Shown in pieces: positions 50,989 through 51,042 of a DNA stretch of 51,042 bases. A model generated the notes under the pieces. The model did no database searches and was not told the DNA's origin. It saw only the letters and a list, made by a program, of their open reading frames with translations. This DNA is from Thalassovita sp. (GTDB taxonomy: Bacteria > Pseudomonadota > Alphaproteobacteria > Rhodobacterales > Rhodobacteraceae): NCBI GenBank assembly GCA_029212905.1, contig JARGPB010000012.1:1-51042 (forward strand). Reading direction: 5' to 3'. Numbering within the stretch: position 1 is the stretch's first letter; each line of letters begins with the position of its first letter. Position numbers and translations under genes: made by a program.

Positions 50989-51042
50989 CCCCAGGGGGTT
51001 ATGGACCAACGAGGTTAAAGTGAGAGTTCCATACAAAACGGA

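Noticed and set aside
51020..51042. Possible gene start (GTG after GAGG) at the right edge
   Set aside because: Only seven codons are visible, too little to support a gene.
1..51042. CRISPR arrays, tRNA or rRNA genes
   Set aside because: No regularly spaced repeats, no tRNA-like cloverleaf or conserved rRNA stretches were noticed on reading; no tool scan was possible.

Overview
The window reads as an accessory metal-resistance island of an alphaproteobacterium, most likely a Rhodobacterales/Roseobacter-type marine bacterium. That placement is inferred from protein style and gene combinations, not from a marker gene. Almost every gene handles copper, zinc/cadmium, periplasmic thiols, c-type cytochromes or lipoprotein maturation. 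The DNA is densely coded with many ATGA/TGATG overlaps, so it is organised as a few long operons.

Layout. (1) 1-10430: a Zn/Cd/Pb-type P1B ATPase (open at the window edge) and an L,D-transpeptidase on +. They converge with a ten-gene minus-strand series: sco, dsbB, dsbA-like, PCuAC, sco, M23 peptidase, DUF411, ZIP transporter, lspA, lnt. The series starts at a MerR-type promoter (19-bp spacer, perfect inverted repeat). (2) 10528-13778: the divergent MerR regulator, a small CDF protein, a second MerR-type promoter, then a transglutaminase-like gene, a CDF exporter and a SpoIIAA-like gene broken by an in-frame TAA. (3) 13780-17030: a transfer-like patch with a winged-helix protein, palindromic non-coding DNA, a secreted TrbM-like protein and a ParD/ParE toxin-antitoxin pair. 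(4) 17030-22080 (-): Met-rich EF-hand protein, DUF302, rhodanese, Tat multicopper oxidase, VTT membrane protein and APC permease. Divergent from it (22249-29922, +) lie a two-component system, a SHOCT protein, ccmF-ccmG-ccmH-ccmI and lgt. (5) 29980-41302 (-): cytochrome c; a CopA with two zinc-ribbon-like HMBD domains; a coupled operon of beta-CASP nuclease, thymidine/AMP-phosphorylase-type enzyme and PRPP-synthetase-like protein; a beta-propeller; a small Cys-motif protein behind an FNR-like box; and a DUF2933-like/lipoprotein/ScsB operon. (6) 41466-47560 (+): L,D-transpeptidase, four c-type cytochromes (one a Met-rich c'), a second multicopper oxidase, an ScsC/DsbA-like protein and YnfA. (7) 47649-50942: copZ, a second copA with two HMA domains, and cueR.

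How it works together: CueR-type promoters (TTGACC, CTTCC...GGAAG, 19-bp spacer) precede copA-1, copZ and copA-2, with a degenerate fourth before the Scs-like operon, so one CueR may coordinate genes 17 kb apart. Copper is exported (CopA), oxidised (two multicopper oxidases), chaperoned (CopZ, PCuAC, Sco, DUF411) and its thiol damage countered (DsbA/B, ScsB, rhodanese). The island carries part of its own cytochrome c maturation (ccmFGHI) and a full lipoprotein pathway (lgt, lspA, lnt). The least explained module is the nuclease / nucleotide-phosphorylase / PRPP-synthetase-like operon at 33010-36796.
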